Shown: one piece after another, positions 32,350-41,147 of the stretch
Layout: every line of letters begins with the position of its first letter
Numbering within the stretch: position 1 is the first letter of the stretch
NCBI RefSeq assembly: GCF_007829815.1
Contig: NZ_VIWT01000001.1
Span: 4,927,001 to 4,991,000 of the forward strand
DNA length: 64,000 nt
Reading direction: 5' to 3'
Source of the DNA: Kitasatospora viridis
GTDB taxonomy: Bacteria; Actinomycetota; Actinomycetes; Streptomycetales; Streptomycetaceae
Made by a program: the position numbers and the translations under genes
The notes under the pieces: model-generated
What the model was told of the DNA's origin: nothing
What the model saw: only the letters and a program-made list of their open reading frames with translations
Database searches by the model: none

Positions 32350-33387
32350 TCAGGCCTTCGGCTGCTGCTGGGTGATGCAGTGGATGCCGCCACCGTTGGC
32401 GAAGATCTCGCGGGCGTCCACGAGTTCGACGGTGCGGCCGGGGTAGGCCCGGCCGAGGATGGCGGCGGCCTCGTCGTCGCGCGGGTCGTCGAAGGCGCAG
32501 AGCACGACGGCGCCGTTGGCGACGTAGTGGTTGATGTAGGAGTAGTCGACCGGCTCGCCGTCCTCGTCGTGCAGCACGGTGGGGGCCGGCACCTCGATGA
32601 CCTCCAGCGGGCGGCCCTGGGCGTCGGTGGCGGCGCGCAGGATCGCCACCAGCTCCTGGCAGACCTCGTGGTCGGGGTGGGCCGGGTCGGGCTGGACGTG
32701 GGCCAGCACGACGCCGGGGGCGGCGAACGAGGCGACGATGTCGATGTGGCCGCGGGTGCCGAACTCGTCGTAGTCGCGGGTGAGTCCGCGCGGCAGCCAG
32801 ATCGCCTTGGTGGTGCCGAGGTGGGCGTGCAGCTCGGCCTCCACCTCCGCCTTGGTCCAGTCGGCGTTGCGGCCCTCGCCGAGCTGGACGGTCTCGGTGA
32901 CCAGGACGGTGCCCTCGCCGTCCACGTGGATGCCGCCGCCCTCGTTGATCAGCCGGGAGGCGAAGCGCTGGGCCCCGGTCAGTTCGCTGACGTGCTCGGC
33001 GATGTGCTGGTCCTGCTCCCAACTGGCCCAGGACTGGGCGCCCCAGCCGTTGAAGATCCAGTCGGCGGCGCCGAGCCGCCCGTCGGGGCCGAGCAGGAAG
33101 GTGGGGCCGATGTCGCGCATCCAGGCGTCGTCCAGCGGCCGTTCGACGATCTCGACGTCGGCGGCGACGTACTGGCGGGCCACCGCGGTCTCGCCCAGGT
33201 TGACCACCAGGGTGACCGGCTCGTAACGGGCGATGGTGTCGGCGACCCGGGCCCAGGCGAGGCGGCCGGTGTGCAGCCGCTCCTCGGTGTCGAAGGTCTG
33301 GTTGGTGGTGGGGAAGGCCATCCAGGTGCGCTGGTGCGGGTGCCATTCGGCGGGCATCCGGTAGCCGAGCTCGGCGGGGGTGGTCAT
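32350..33387 (-). CDS. Agmatine deiminase
   Basis: A 345-residue guanidino-group-modifying enzyme that hydrolyses agmatine to N-carbamoylputrescine and ammonia. MPAEWHPHQRTWMAFPT, DDAWMRDIGPTFL, LINEGGGIHVDGEGTVLVTE, GTRGHIDIVASFAAPG and the C-terminal FANGGGIHCITQQQP (nucleophile Cys337) are the family signatures. ATG 33387 is the start that gives the family length. It follows the urease alpha gene by 29 bp on the same strand, suggesting a shared nitrogen-release unit. Confidence 0.93.
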   Translation of the reverse strand: MTTPAELGYRMPAEWHPHQRTWMAFPTTNQTFDTEERLHTGRLAWARVADTIARYEPVTLVVNLGETAVARQYVAADVEIVERPLDDAWMRDIGPTFLLGPDGRLGAADWIFNGWGAQSWASWEQDQHIAEHVSELTGAQRFASRLINEGGGIHVDGEGTVLVTETVQLGEGRNADWTKAEVEAELHAHLGTTKAIWLPRGLTRDYDEFGTRGHIDIVASFAAPGVVLAHVQPDPAHPDHEVCQELVAILRAATDAQGRPLEVIEVPAPTVLHDEDGEPVDYSYINHYVANGAVVLCAFDDPRDDEAAAILGRAYPGRTVELVDAREIFANGGGIHCITQQQPKA

Positions 33388-33416
33388 GTCGTGAAGTCCT
33401 AAGCGATCAGGGGGAG

Positions 33417-35144
33417 TCAGAGGAAGTAGAGGCGGCTGAGCGAGACCCGCTCGGCGGGCTCGGCGCGCAGCGGGTCGCCGTCGAGGGAGACCAGGCCGGT
33501 GGTGGCGTCCACCGCGACCTGTCCGGTGCGGGCGTTGCGGACCAGCGAGCCGGGGCCGATGCCGCGGGTGCCGCGCACGCCCACCCGGCGCCGGCGGGTG
33601 GGGAGTTGGTCGCCGGCCCGGTCCAGGTAGGCGCCGTCGGCGGCGGCCTGGGCGACGAAGGCCACCGAGATGTCGGCGGCGGTGGCGCCGTGCGCGCCGA
33701 ACTGCGGCCCGAGCACCAGGGGTTCGCAGCGGTCGGTGGAGGCGTTCGGGTCGCCGACCACGCCGTAGGCGGGGAAGCCGGCCTTCAGCACCAGCTGCGG
33801 CTTGGCGCCGAAGTGGTCGGGCCGCCAGAGCACGATGTCGCCGAGCTTGCCGACCTCGATCGAGCCGACCTCGTGCGAGAGGCCGTGCGCGATGGCCGGG
33901 TTGATGGTGAGCTTGGCGACGTAGCGCAGCACCCGCTGGTTGTCGTCGCCGCTCTCCCGGGTGCCGTAGCCACCGTCCGGCCCGTCCAGCGGGCCGAGCA
34001 GCTCCTTCATCCGGCCGGCCATGGCGAAGGTGCGGCGCACCGTCTCGCCGGCCCGGCCCATGCCCTGGGCGTCGGAGGAGGTGATGCCGATCAGGCCGAG
34101 GTCGTGCAGCACGCCCTCGGCGCCCATGGTGCCGGCCCGGACCCGCTCGCGGGCCATCGCGGCGTCGCCGGGCAGGTCGATCTTGAGGTCGTGGGCGGAG
34201 ACGATCATGCCGGCCGCCTCGGCCAGCGCGTCCCGGCCGAACGGCAGGGTGGGGTTGGTGGAGGAGCCGATCACGTTGGCGACGCCGGCCATCTTGAGCA
34301 CGTTGGGCACGTGGCCGCCGCCGCAGCCCTCGATGTGGAAGGCGTGGATGGTGCGGCCCTCCAGCACGGCGAGGGTGTCCTCGACGGAGAGGCACTCGTT
34401 GAGGCCGTCGGTGTGCAGGGCGACCTGCACGTCGTGCTCCTCGGCGACCCGCAGCGCGGTGTCCAGCGCGCGGGTGTGGGCGCCCATGTCCTCGTGCACC
34501 TTGAAGCCGCTGGCGCCGCCCTCGACCAGGGCCTCGACCAGCGGGGCCGGGTCGGAGGAGGAGCCGCGGCCGAGGAAGCCGATGTTGACCGGCCAGGCGT
34601 CGAAGGCGTTGAACGCGTGCCGCAGCGCCCAGGGCGAGTTGACGCCCACGCCCCAGACCGGGCCGAACTCCTGGCCGATGATCGTGGTGACCCCGGAGGC
34701 GAGCGAGGCCTCCATGATCCGCGGCGAGAGCAGGTGCACGTGGGTGTCGATGGCGCCGGCGGTGGCGATCAGGCCCTCGCCGGAGACGATCGTCGTCCCG
34801 GTGCCGACCACCACCTCGACGCCGCTCATGGTGTCCGGGTTGCCGGCCCGGCCGATCGCCGCGATCCGGCCGTTGACCAGCCCGATCGAGGTCTTCACGA
34901 TGCCCTGGACCGCGTCGATCACCAGCACGTTGCTGATCACCACGTCGCAGGTGTCGCGGACGGCGGCGGCCTTGAGGTGCAGGCCGTCCCGGGCGGTCTT
35001 GCCGAAGCCGGCCAGGAACTCGTCGCCGGGCTGCTGGGAGTCGGCCTCCACCCGGATGATCAGGCCGGAGTCGCCGAGCCGGATCCGGTCGCCCGCGCGC
35101 GGGCCGTGCACGGAGATGTAGTCGTGCGGGGTGATCGCTGTCAT
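33417..35144 (-). CDS. ureC: Urease subunit alpha, divergent active-site flap
   Basis: A 575-residue amidohydrolase-fold protein that would hydrolyse urea to ammonia and carbamate. Ligands are visible: HVH (135/137), carbamylated Lys215 in SGFKVHEDMG, ALHTDGLNE (H244), FHIEGCGGGHVPN (H270) and the Asp in TSSDAQGMGRAG. The mobile flap, usually MxVCHHLD, reads MIVSAHDLK: one histidine is kept but the preceding Cys and the next His are replaced (A317, D319). The UreDEFG accessory genes are not in the window. It overlaps ureAB by 4 bp (ATGA). Confidence 0.9.
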   Translation of the reverse strand: MTAITPHDYISVHGPRAGDRIRLGDSGLIIRVEADSQQPGDEFLAGFGKTARDGLHLKAAAVRDTCDVVISNVLVIDAVQGIVKTSIGLVNGRIAAIGRAGNPDTMSGVEVVVGTGTTIVSGEGLIATAGAIDTHVHLLSPRIMEASLASGVTTIIGQEFGPVWGVGVNSPWALRHAFNAFDAWPVNIGFLGRGSSSDPAPLVEALVEGGASGFKVHEDMGAHTRALDTALRVAEEHDVQVALHTDGLNECLSVEDTLAVLEGRTIHAFHIEGCGGGHVPNVLKMAGVANVIGSSTNPTLPFGRDALAEAAGMIVSAHDLKIDLPGDAAMARERVRAGTMGAEGVLHDLGLIGITSSDAQGMGRAGETVRRTFAMAGRMKELLGPLDGPDGGYGTRESGDDNQRVLRYVAKLTINPAIAHGLSHEVGSIEVGKLGDIVLWRPDHFGAKPQLVLKAGFPAYGVVGDPNASTDRCEPLVLGPQFGAHGATAADISVAFVAQAAADGAYLDRAGDQLPTRRRRVGVRGTRGIGPGSLVRNARTGQVAVDATTGLVSLDGDPLRAEPAERVSLSRLYFL

Positions 35145-35854
35145 GCCTCTTCGCTCTCCGCGTCGTCGAAGGTGACCAGGTAGCCGGTGGCGCGGGCCTT
35201 GGCGAGGGCGGCCTCGCGGGCGCCGGGGGCGTCCAGCGGGCCGTCGACCAGGCCGGCGAAGCCGATCGCGACCCGCTCGCCGCCGATCGGGAGCAGGCCG
35301 ACCTCGACCACCGCGCCGGGTTCGAACCGCACCGAGGAGCCGGCCGGCACGGCGAGCCGGGTGCCGTAGGCGGCGGCCCGGTCGAAGGCGAGGCGGGGGT
35401 TGGCCTCGAAGAAGTGGTAGTGCGAGGTGACCGAGATCGGCACGGCGGAGGTGTTGTGCACCGGCAGCAGGACGGTCTCCTCGACCGGGTCGTAGCCCTC
35501 GCCGGTGCCGGGCAGGGCGGCGCCGGGGCCGTCCTCGCCGAGCGAACCGGCGCCGCGGAACGGGTCGTTGACGACGGCGAGCCGGGTGCCGTCGTCGAAC
35601 ACGGCCTCGACCTGGATGACGGTGACCACGTCCGGCACACCGGGCAGCACGTCGTCGGCGCCGAGCACGGTGCGGCCGGCCTCGACCGCCTCGGCCAGCC
35701 GCTTGCCGTCGCGGGCGGCCTCGCAGACGGTGTCGGCGATCAGGGCGGTGGCCTCCGGCACGTTGAGCCGAAGGCCGCGGGCCCGGCGCGCGCGGGCCAG
35801 TTCGGCGGCTGTGAAGATCAGCAGCCGGTCCCGTTCGGTGGGGGTGAGTCGCAC
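35141..35854 (-). CDS. ureAB: Fused urease subunits gamma and beta
   Basis: A 237-residue fusion. The N-terminal 100 residues are gamma (VRLTPTERDRLLIFTAAELARARRARGLRLNVPEATALIADTVCEAARDG). After a linker, the C-terminal part is beta (VLLPVHNTSAVPISVTSHYHFFEANPRLAFDRAAAYGTRLAVPAGSSVRFEPG). GTG 35854 with GAGG just upstream starts at the normal gamma N-terminus; ATG 35902 would add 16 residues. Coupled to ureC. The same fused, accessory-less arrangement is known as the second urease locus of some Streptomyces. Confidence 0.88.
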   Translation of the reverse strand: MRLTPTERDRLLIFTAAELARARRARGLRLNVPEATALIADTVCEAARDGKRLAEAVEAGRTVLGADDVLPGVPDVVTVIQVEAVFDDGTRLAVVNDPFRGAGSLGEDGPGAALPGTGEGYDPVEETVLLPVHNTSAVPISVTSHYHFFEANPRLAFDRAAAYGTRLAVPAGSSVRFEPGAVVEVGLLPIGGERVAIGFAGLVDGPLDAPGAREAALAKARATGYLVTFDDAESEEA

Positions 35855-36151
35855 GGTGCCTCGCTGAGGTTTAGAACGGCGTTCAAACTGGTTGCTGGCC
35901 ATTGAACCCGGAACGGGGAGCCGTGTCCAGCCTTGCCCGCCGGGCCGGGATCCGGCGGGTGGCGCGCCGCAGTGGGCGCCATACCGGTCAGTGCGGCCCC
36001 GGGGCGGCGCGGCGGAGATCGCGCGGGGGCGTAGTTGACAGAGTGTCAGCAGTGAGTGCCTCGCGAGCCCCCGCGCACCCCGTTGCGGGCCGGTGCCGGG
36101 CGCCCGCAGGATGGATCGGAACGAACCGGGCACAGCTGGGGGGCGGGCCTG

Positions 36152-36562
36152 ATGGAGAGTCAGCAGAAGTTCGACACCCCGCGCACCGAGTGCGCCCTGC
36201 ACTGCGTGCTCGCGCCCGCCGACCTGGCCGCGCTGGCCCCGCTGCGCGCCCGGCTGCGCGCCGCACTGACCGACTGGGGCCTGGCCGCGCTGGCCGACAC
36301 CGCCGAGCTGCTGGCCAGCGAGCTGGTCACCAACGCCCTGCAACACGCCGGCACCGGCGCCCGGCTGGACGCCGTGGTCACCGCCGAGCGCCGCCTGCTG
36401 GTCGAGGTCCGCGACGAGGGCACCGGCCTGCCCCGCCCGCGCCCCGCCGACGCGGACGCGACCAACGGCCGGGGCCTGCTGCTGGTCGAGGCGCTGGCCG
36501 ACCGCTGGGGCGTGCGGCTGCGCGCCGACGGAAAGGTCACCTGGTTCGAGCTCCAGGGCTGA
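36152..36562 (+). CDS. ATP-binding anti-sigma-factor-type protein (HATPase_c_2)
   Basis: A 136-residue GHKL-fold protein of the RsbW-like group abundant in Streptomyces. LADTAELLASELVTNALQHAG is the N-box, VRDEGTGLPRP the G1 box, and ATNGRGLLLVEALADRWGV the G2 region. Such proteins phosphorylate anti-sigma antagonists or bind sigma factors. It lies 105 bp before a PP2C-HATPase phosphatase gene on the same strand, whose C-terminal domain is closely similar (LTSELVTNAIRHTD, SGRGLMLVEALADGWGV), suggesting they share a partner-switching circuit. Confidence 0.85.
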   Translation: MESQQKFDTPRTECALHCVLAPADLAALAPLRARLRAALTDWGLAALADTAELLASELVTNALQHAGTGARLDAVVTAERRLLVEVRDEGTGLPRPRPADADATNGRGLLLVEALADRWGVRLRADGKVTWFELQG

Positions 36563-36667
36563 CCGCGCGGCGTTCGTGCTGGTCCGCCGTGGCGGCATTG
36601 CCCCGGGATCGAACATTCGACAGGATAGTGAGAATGTGTGTCCGGACCTGGTAGGGGCAGGAGAACA

Positions 36668-38875
36668 ATGGCGACTGAGCCCGAGCCGCAGGGGCCCGCA
36701 CGTCGTCCGATCGGCCCGCCGGCCCAGGGCGGTCGGCGATCGGGCCCGCGCGCCACGACCCTGGCGAGCGGCCGCGTGAGCGTGCCGGCCGTGCTGCCCG
36801 CCCCCGCGCACCAGCCCAACAGATCCGGCGACTCCACCCCGGAGTGGCTGGAACCCGCGATGGCCGCCAACGGCATCGGGTCCTTCGAGTGGGACATCCG
36901 CCGCGACCTGATCGAGGCCGACCAGCGGGCCGCCGCCATCATCGGCGCCGGCGAGAGCAACCTGAGCATCGGCTCCGAGGCCTTCCTCGCCCTGCTGCAC
37001 CCCGAGGACGCGCCGGTGGTGCGCCGGCGGGTCGAGCGCGCGGTGGCCGAGCTGGGCCAGTGCGGCGCCTACTACCGCACCGTGCTGCCCGACGGCACGC
37101 TGCACGCCGTGCGGTTCCGCGGCCGGGTGCTCGCGGACGCCTTCGGCCGGCCCTCCCGGATGGTCGGCTTCGTCTGGGACGCCACCGCCGAACTGCACAA
37201 GCGCGCCGACGCCGGGCGGCTCGCCCGACTGCGCGAGGACCGCTCACGGTTCATCAAGGAGGCGGCCCGGGCGCTCTCCGAGGCCGTCACGGTGCGCGAC
37301 GTGGCCCGGGTCTTCACCGAGCTGCCGCTGCCCGGCCTACCGCCCGACGGCCTGATCCTGGCCGCCTACGAGACCGGCCGGCTGCAGATCCTGGGCGCCA
37401 GCGGCTACGCCGCCGAGGACGTCGGCCCCTACGACCGGGCCCCGTTGGAGTCGCACCAGCCGTCCGCCGAGGCGATCCGCAGCCGGCTGCCGGTCTTCCT
37501 CGCCAGCCGCGCCGAGTACCAGGAGCGCTACCCGCAGGCCTGGACCCGGGCCTCGGTCACCGGCCGCAGTGCCTGGGCCTTCCTGCCGCTGGTGGCCAGC
37601 GGCCGGGCGATCGGCCTGTGCGTGGTCAGCTTCGACGAGGCCCGCGAGCTGGACGCCGACGAGCGCACCCTGCTCTCCACCCTCGGCGGCCTGGTCGCCC
37701 AGTCGCTGGCCCGGGCCCGGCTGCACGACGCCGAGCACGAACTCGCCGCCGGCCTGCAGCGGGTGATGCTGCCGCGCACCGTGCCCGCGGTCTCCGGCGT
37801 GACCACCGCCGTGCGCTACCTGCCGGCCGGCTCCGGGCTGCAGATCGGCGGCGACTGGTACGACGTGGTGCCGCTGCCCGGCGGCCACGTCGGCCTGGTG
37901 ATCGGCGACGTGCAGGGCCACGACGTGCACGCGGCCGGCATCATGGGCCAGCTGCGGATCGCGCTGCGCGCCTACGCCGCCGAGGGGCACCCGCCGGCCG
38001 CCGTGATGGCCCGGGCCTCCCGCTTCCTCGCCGACCTGGACACCGACCACTTCGCCACCTGCACCTACGCCGAGGTGAACGTGGACTACGGCGTGGTCTA
38101 CGCCGTCCGGGCCGGCCACCTGGACCCGGTGGTCCGCCGGGCCGACGGCAGCAGCGCGGTGCAGAACGTGGTCGGCGGGCTGCCGCTCGGGATCTCCGCC
38201 GACCAGGAGTACCAGGTGACCCGGTTCAGCCTGGACCCCGGCGAGACCGTGGTGCTCTGCACCGACGGGCTGGTCGAGTCCCGCGCGATGGACCTGGACA
38301 CCGGGATGAGCCGGCTGTGCGCCTCGGTGGCGGGCGAGTTGGAGCCCGTCGGCGGCGGCGACCCGATCGAGGCGCTGGCCGACCGGATCACCTCCCGGGC
38401 CGCCGACTCGGCCGAGCGCGAGGACGACATAGCGCTGCTCCTGCTGCGCTGGGACGGCCCCGAGGGCGGGCTCGCCGCCCAGCAGCTGCGCCGCCGGATC
38501 GGGCAGGCCGACCTGGCCCGGGTCGCCGAGCTGCGCGGCGAACTGCGCGACGCGCTGCGCCGCTGGGGCGTCGCGGAGCTGATCGACACGGCCGAGCTGC
38601 TCACCTCCGAGCTGGTCACCAACGCGATCCGGCACACCGACCGGGACGCGATGTTCACCGCCCGGCTGTACCGGGAGGACCGGCGCGAGCCCCGGCTGCG
38701 GATCGAGGTCGAGGACGAGTCCGACCTGTGGCCGAAGCGGCGCACGCCCGGCGAGCAGGCCTCCTCCGGGCGCGGGCTGATGCTGGTGGAGGCGCTGGCG
38801 GACGGCTGGGGCGTGGAGCCCCGGGGGACCGGGAAGCGGATGTGGTTCGAGCTGACGGCCGGTGAGGCGGCCTGA
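36668..38875 (+). CDS. PAS-GAF-PP2C (SpoIIE-type) phosphatase with C-terminal HATPase domain
   Basis: A 735-residue multidomain signalling protein. After a disordered N-terminus, a PAS domain (about 65-185: GIGSFEWDIRRDLIEADQRAA...LLHPEDAPVVRRR...YYRTVLPDG), a GAF domain (about 200-355), a PP2C/SpoIIE domain (about 375-590: LQIGGDWYDVVPLPGGHVGLVIGDVQGHDVHAAGIMGQLR, LCTDGLVE, EREDDIALLLLR) and a GHKL kinase-like domain (about 610-730). The GDWYD and GDVQGHD metal sites are intact, so the phosphatase is probably active. ATG 36668 follows GGAG. Confidence 0.93.
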   Translation: MATEPEPQGPARRPIGPPAQGGRRSGPRATTLASGRVSVPAVLPAPAHQPNRSGDSTPEWLEPAMAANGIGSFEWDIRRDLIEADQRAAAIIGAGESNLSIGSEAFLALLHPEDAPVVRRRVERAVAELGQCGAYYRTVLPDGTLHAVRFRGRVLADAFGRPSRMVGFVWDATAELHKRADAGRLARLREDRSRFIKEAARALSEAVTVRDVARVFTELPLPGLPPDGLILAAYETGRLQILGASGYAAEDVGPYDRAPLESHQPSAEAIRSRLPVFLASRAEYQERYPQAWTRASVTGRSAWAFLPLVASGRAIGLCVVSFDEARELDADERTLLSTLGGLVAQSLARARLHDAEHELAAGLQRVMLPRTVPAVSGVTTAVRYLPAGSGLQIGGDWYDVVPLPGGHVGLVIGDVQGHDVHAAGIMGQLRIALRAYAAEGHPPAAVMARASRFLADLDTDHFATCTYAEVNVDYGVVYAVRAGHLDPVVRRADGSSAVQNVVGGLPLGISADQEYQVTRFSLDPGETVVLCTDGLVESRAMDLDTGMSRLCASVAGELEPVGGGDPIEALADRITSRAADSAEREDDIALLLLRWDGPEGGLAAQQLRRRIGQADLARVAELRGELRDALRRWGVAELIDTAELLTSELVTNAIRHTDRDAMFTARLYREDRREPRLRIEVEDESDLWPKRRTPGEQASSGRGLMLVEALADGWGVEPRGTGKRMWFELTAGEAA

Positions 38876-38894
38876 CCTCCTAGGTCAGGCCGCC
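38866..38894. terminator. 12-bp bidirectional terminator between convergent genes
   Basis: GGCGGCCTGACC (38866-38877) pairs perfectly with 38883-38894 over a 5-nt loop; the TGA stop of the phosphatase gene is in the arm. A second copy of the right arm follows at 38897-38908, allowing an alternative pairing. Confidence 0.75.
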
Positions 38895-38916
38895 GGGGTC
38901 AGGCCGCCGCGGGAGG

Positions 38917-39921
38917 TCAACCGAACTGCTGCTCCAGGTCCTTGAGCTTCTGCTCCAGGGAGTCCAGGCGGGGCAGCGTCAGGGTGTCGTCGTCCGGCGT
39001 CAGGTCGATGGCCGCCCGGCGGGCGGGCAGCGCGGCCGCGCTCGCGGCCGGTTCAGCGACGGGTGGCGAGGGTGGCGGCGGTATCGCGGGCTCCGTCGAG
39101 CCCGGCTCCAACTGACGGGCCGCCCTGGCCCGCCCCCAGCCGCCGTGCTGACGGCTGATCGCGCGCAGCTCGGCCCGCTCGCGGCGGCTGACCAGGCGCT
39201 GGCGCTCGCGGCTGCGGGCGGCCTCGCGCTTGGTGTCGCGGACCTCCTCCACCGCCTCGTCCAGGCTGCGCACGTTCTCCAGCAGCATCAGCGACCAGGC
39301 GGCGAAGGTCTCGCGCGGGGCGCGCAGCCAGCGGACGATCCGGATCTGCGGCAGCGGGCGCGGCACCAGGCCCTGCTCGCGCAGCGCGGCCCGGCGGGTC
39401 TGCTTGAGCGCCCGGTCGAAGAGCACGGCCGCGGACAGCGACATGCCGGCGAAGAACTGCGGGGCGCCGTTGTGGCCGCCGCCGCGCGGGGCGTGCACCC
39501 AGTTGAACCACGCGGAGGCGCCGGCGAAGAGCCAGACCAGCATCCGGGAGCCGAGCGCCGCGTCACCGTGGCTGGCCTCGCGGACGGCGAGCACGGAGCA
39601 GAACATCGCCGCGCCGTCCAGGCCGAACGGCACCAGGTACTCCCAGCCGCCGTTCAGGCCGAGGTTCTGGACGCCGAAGCCGACCAGGCCGTGGAAGGAG
39701 AGCGCGGCCGCCACGCCGGCGCAGACGAACAGCAGGGCGTAGGAGGCGCCGCCGTAGAGCGACTCCTTGCGGCGCCGCCGCTCCTCGCTGCGCTCCCAGT
39801 TGTCCCCGGAGCGGGCTGCGACCGCCCCCTTGTTGCGCAGGTAGGCCAGCAGTGCCGCGGCCGCCAGGATGACGGCCAACGCGGCGATGGCCCAGCCCAG
39901 TGGTATGTCGGACATTGTCAT
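38917..39921 (-). CDS. DUF2637 (SpdB-like) membrane protein
   Basis: A 334-residue protein with N-terminal membrane segments (GWAIAALAVILAAAALLAYL; YALLFVCAGVAAALSFHGLVGFG; YLVPFGLDGAAMFCSVLAV; MLVWLFAGASAWFNWVHAPRGGGHNGAPQFFAGMSLSAAVLFDRAL). DUF2637 is known in actinomycete plasmid spread proteins and in many chromosomal copies. The C-terminal half is cytoplasmic, basic and coiled-coil-like, ending in LDSLEQKLKDLEQQFG. ATG 39921 (MTMSDIP) or 39915 is the start. No transfer genes are nearby, so a mobile origin is not implied. Confidence 0.82.
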   Translation of the reverse strand: MTMSDIPLGWAIAALAVILAAAALLAYLRNKGAVAARSGDNWERSEERRRRKESLYGGASYALLFVCAGVAAALSFHGLVGFGVQNLGLNGGWEYLVPFGLDGAAMFCSVLAVREASHGDAALGSRMLVWLFAGASAWFNWVHAPRGGGHNGAPQFFAGMSLSAAVLFDRALKQTRRAALREQGLVPRPLPQIRIVRWLRAPRETFAAWSLMLLENVRSLDEAVEEVRDTKREAARSRERQRLVSRRERAELRAISRQHGGWGRARAARQLEPGSTEPAIPPPPSPPVAEPAASAAALPARRAAIDLTPDDDTLTLPRLDSLEQKLKDLEQQFG

Positions 39922-40052
39922 GGCGCAGAACCAGCCTCGCTCTCGGCGGACGGGGCGGAGGCGTCGGCCGCCGCCCGGAGGAGGCCCATCATGGCGGATC
40001 GCCGGACTCCGGACGGGTGGTTTCGGGGCAAATACACTGAGGAGTGAAAGAA

Positions 40053-40067
40053 CTGACGTTTCGTCAG
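40053..40067 (-). terminator. CTGACG-TTT-CGTCAG hairpin
   Basis: A 6-bp stem with a 3-nt loop, 34 nt after the stop of the iron-reductase gene and in front of the DUF2637 gene. The same arms recur at 49063-49077 and 51504-51518. A weak terminator or an operator. Confidence 0.4.
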
Positions 40068-40100
40068 CGATATCAGCAGATCGTATGACCGAAATCGGGG

Positions 40101-40907
40101 TCAGTTGCGGACCCGAGGGCAGCCGGCGCAGGGGGCCGTGGGGCTGACGGTGTAGAAGAGGCAGCAGCTCACCCGGGTGCGGGTGGGGCCGGTGGGGGTG
40201 CTGCGGAAGCCGGCGCCGCCGGTGAACGGCGCGGTGCGGCCCGGGAGCAGCGCGGACAGCGCGGCCACCGCGCGCGCCTCCTCGCCGAGCAGGCCGGCCG
40301 CGAACCAGAGCCCCTCGGTCAGCTCGTCGGTCGCCAGGCCCCACAACGGGCGGGAACCGCGCCGCAGTTGGGGGCCGAAGGCGGTGAACAGCGGGTCCAG
40401 CCGGTCGGCGAAGGCGGTGCGCAGGGCGAGGTCGAGCGCGGGCCGGTCGGGCAGCACCAGGGCGTCCGGGTGCTCGGCGGCCGGGTCGCCGGGCAGGCAG
40501 GCGAAGCGCAGCGGCCCGCCCGGGAGCAGGGCGAGCTCGGCCGGGCCGCCGCGCGCCGGGTGCCGGTGGGCGAGCTGCTCGGCGGTGGGCAGCGGCACCC
40601 GGGCGTCGAGCAGCCAGGGCAGGGTGAAGAAGAGGCCGAGCGGCCAGGCGACCCGGTGCAGCCAGAAGCCGGCGGCCACGTCCGGGCGGGGCGCGGCGCC
40701 GTGCCGCCGGGCGGTGCGGCGGGCCTCGGCGGCGAGCAGGCGCTCGCGCAGGGCGGGGGAGGCGAGCAGGCGGGGGGCGGTGGTCCAGCCGGCGCCGGGC
40801 CGCGTGCCGGTGAGGCGGATCCGCAGGTCGGGGAAGACGCGCCCGAACGCGCGGTAGGCGGCGGCGCACGGGTGGGGGCTGGTGGTGATCGCGCCGCGCA
40901 CGGTCAT
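40101..40907 (-). CDS. FhuF-like siderophore iron reductase, (2Fe-2S)-binding
   Basis: A 268-residue protein of the ferric-siderophore reductase type. The diagnostic C-terminus is RVSCCLFYTVSPTAPCAGCPRVRN: a CC pair and a CxxC pair that bind the [2Fe-2S] cluster. The body is Ala/Arg-rich and less conserved (LDARVPLPTAEQLAHRHPARGG, GLATDELTEGLWFAAGLLG). It would release ferrous iron from imported siderophores in the cytoplasm. ATG 40907 (MTVRGAITT) is preferred to 40925. A 19-bp iron box lies 60 bp upstream, in line with iron-repressed expression. Confidence 0.88.
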   Translation of the reverse strand: MTVRGAITTSPHPCAAAYRAFGRVFPDLRIRLTGTRPGAGWTTAPRLLASPALRERLLAAEARRTARRHGAAPRPDVAAGFWLHRVAWPLGLFFTLPWLLDARVPLPTAEQLAHRHPARGGPAELALLPGGPLRFACLPGDPAAEHPDALVLPDRPALDLALRTAFADRLDPLFTAFGPQLRRGSRPLWGLATDELTEGLWFAAGLLGEEARAVAALSALLPGRTAPFTGGAGFRSTPTGPTRTRVSCCLFYTVSPTAPCAGCPRVRN

Positions 40908-40966
40908 GGGTGGTGCCCCCAGCATCTCGGCCGGGTGCTCGCGCGGGCCCGGTGCGGCTCACCTGG

Positions 40967-40985
40967 TCAGGTTAGCCTCACCTTA
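40967..40985 (-). promoter_or_regulatory. Iron box (DmdR/IdeR-type operator)
   Basis: The 19-bp site TCAGGTTAGCCTCACCTTA matches the actinobacterial iron-box consensus TTAGGTTAGGCTCACCTAA at 16 positions, with the TTAG and CACCT half-sites intact. It lies 60 bp before the FhuF-like reductase start. The consensus is established knowledge; occupancy is inferred. Confidence 0.8.
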
Positions 40986-41099
40986 GCTGACGGGGCGTCG
41001 GTCCTCCCGTTCGCGTGACCCGTCCGGGTGGGAGCCGTCCGGGTGGGAGCCGTGACCGGGCGCGGGGGCACGCCGGGGTGCGCAGGGGTGTGGGGGCGT

Positions 41100-41140
41100 G
41101 CGGGTGGGCCCCTCCCCGGGCCGGGGAGGGGCCCACCCGC
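41100..41140 (-). terminator. 20-bp perfect stem terminator
   Basis: Bases 41100-41119 (starting GCGGGTGGGCCCC) are exactly complementary to 41121-41140. It begins 8 nt after the stop of the helical-repeat gene at 41148 and is by far the longest perfect stem in the window. It also shields the iron-reductase promoter downstream. Confidence 0.85.
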
Positions 41141-41147
41141 GGCGCGG

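Noticed and set aside
38917..39921. Integrated conjugative element suggested by the SpdB-like gene
   Set aside because: DUF2637 proteins are common on Streptomyces chromosomes and there is no tra, int or xis gene or attachment repeat nearby.
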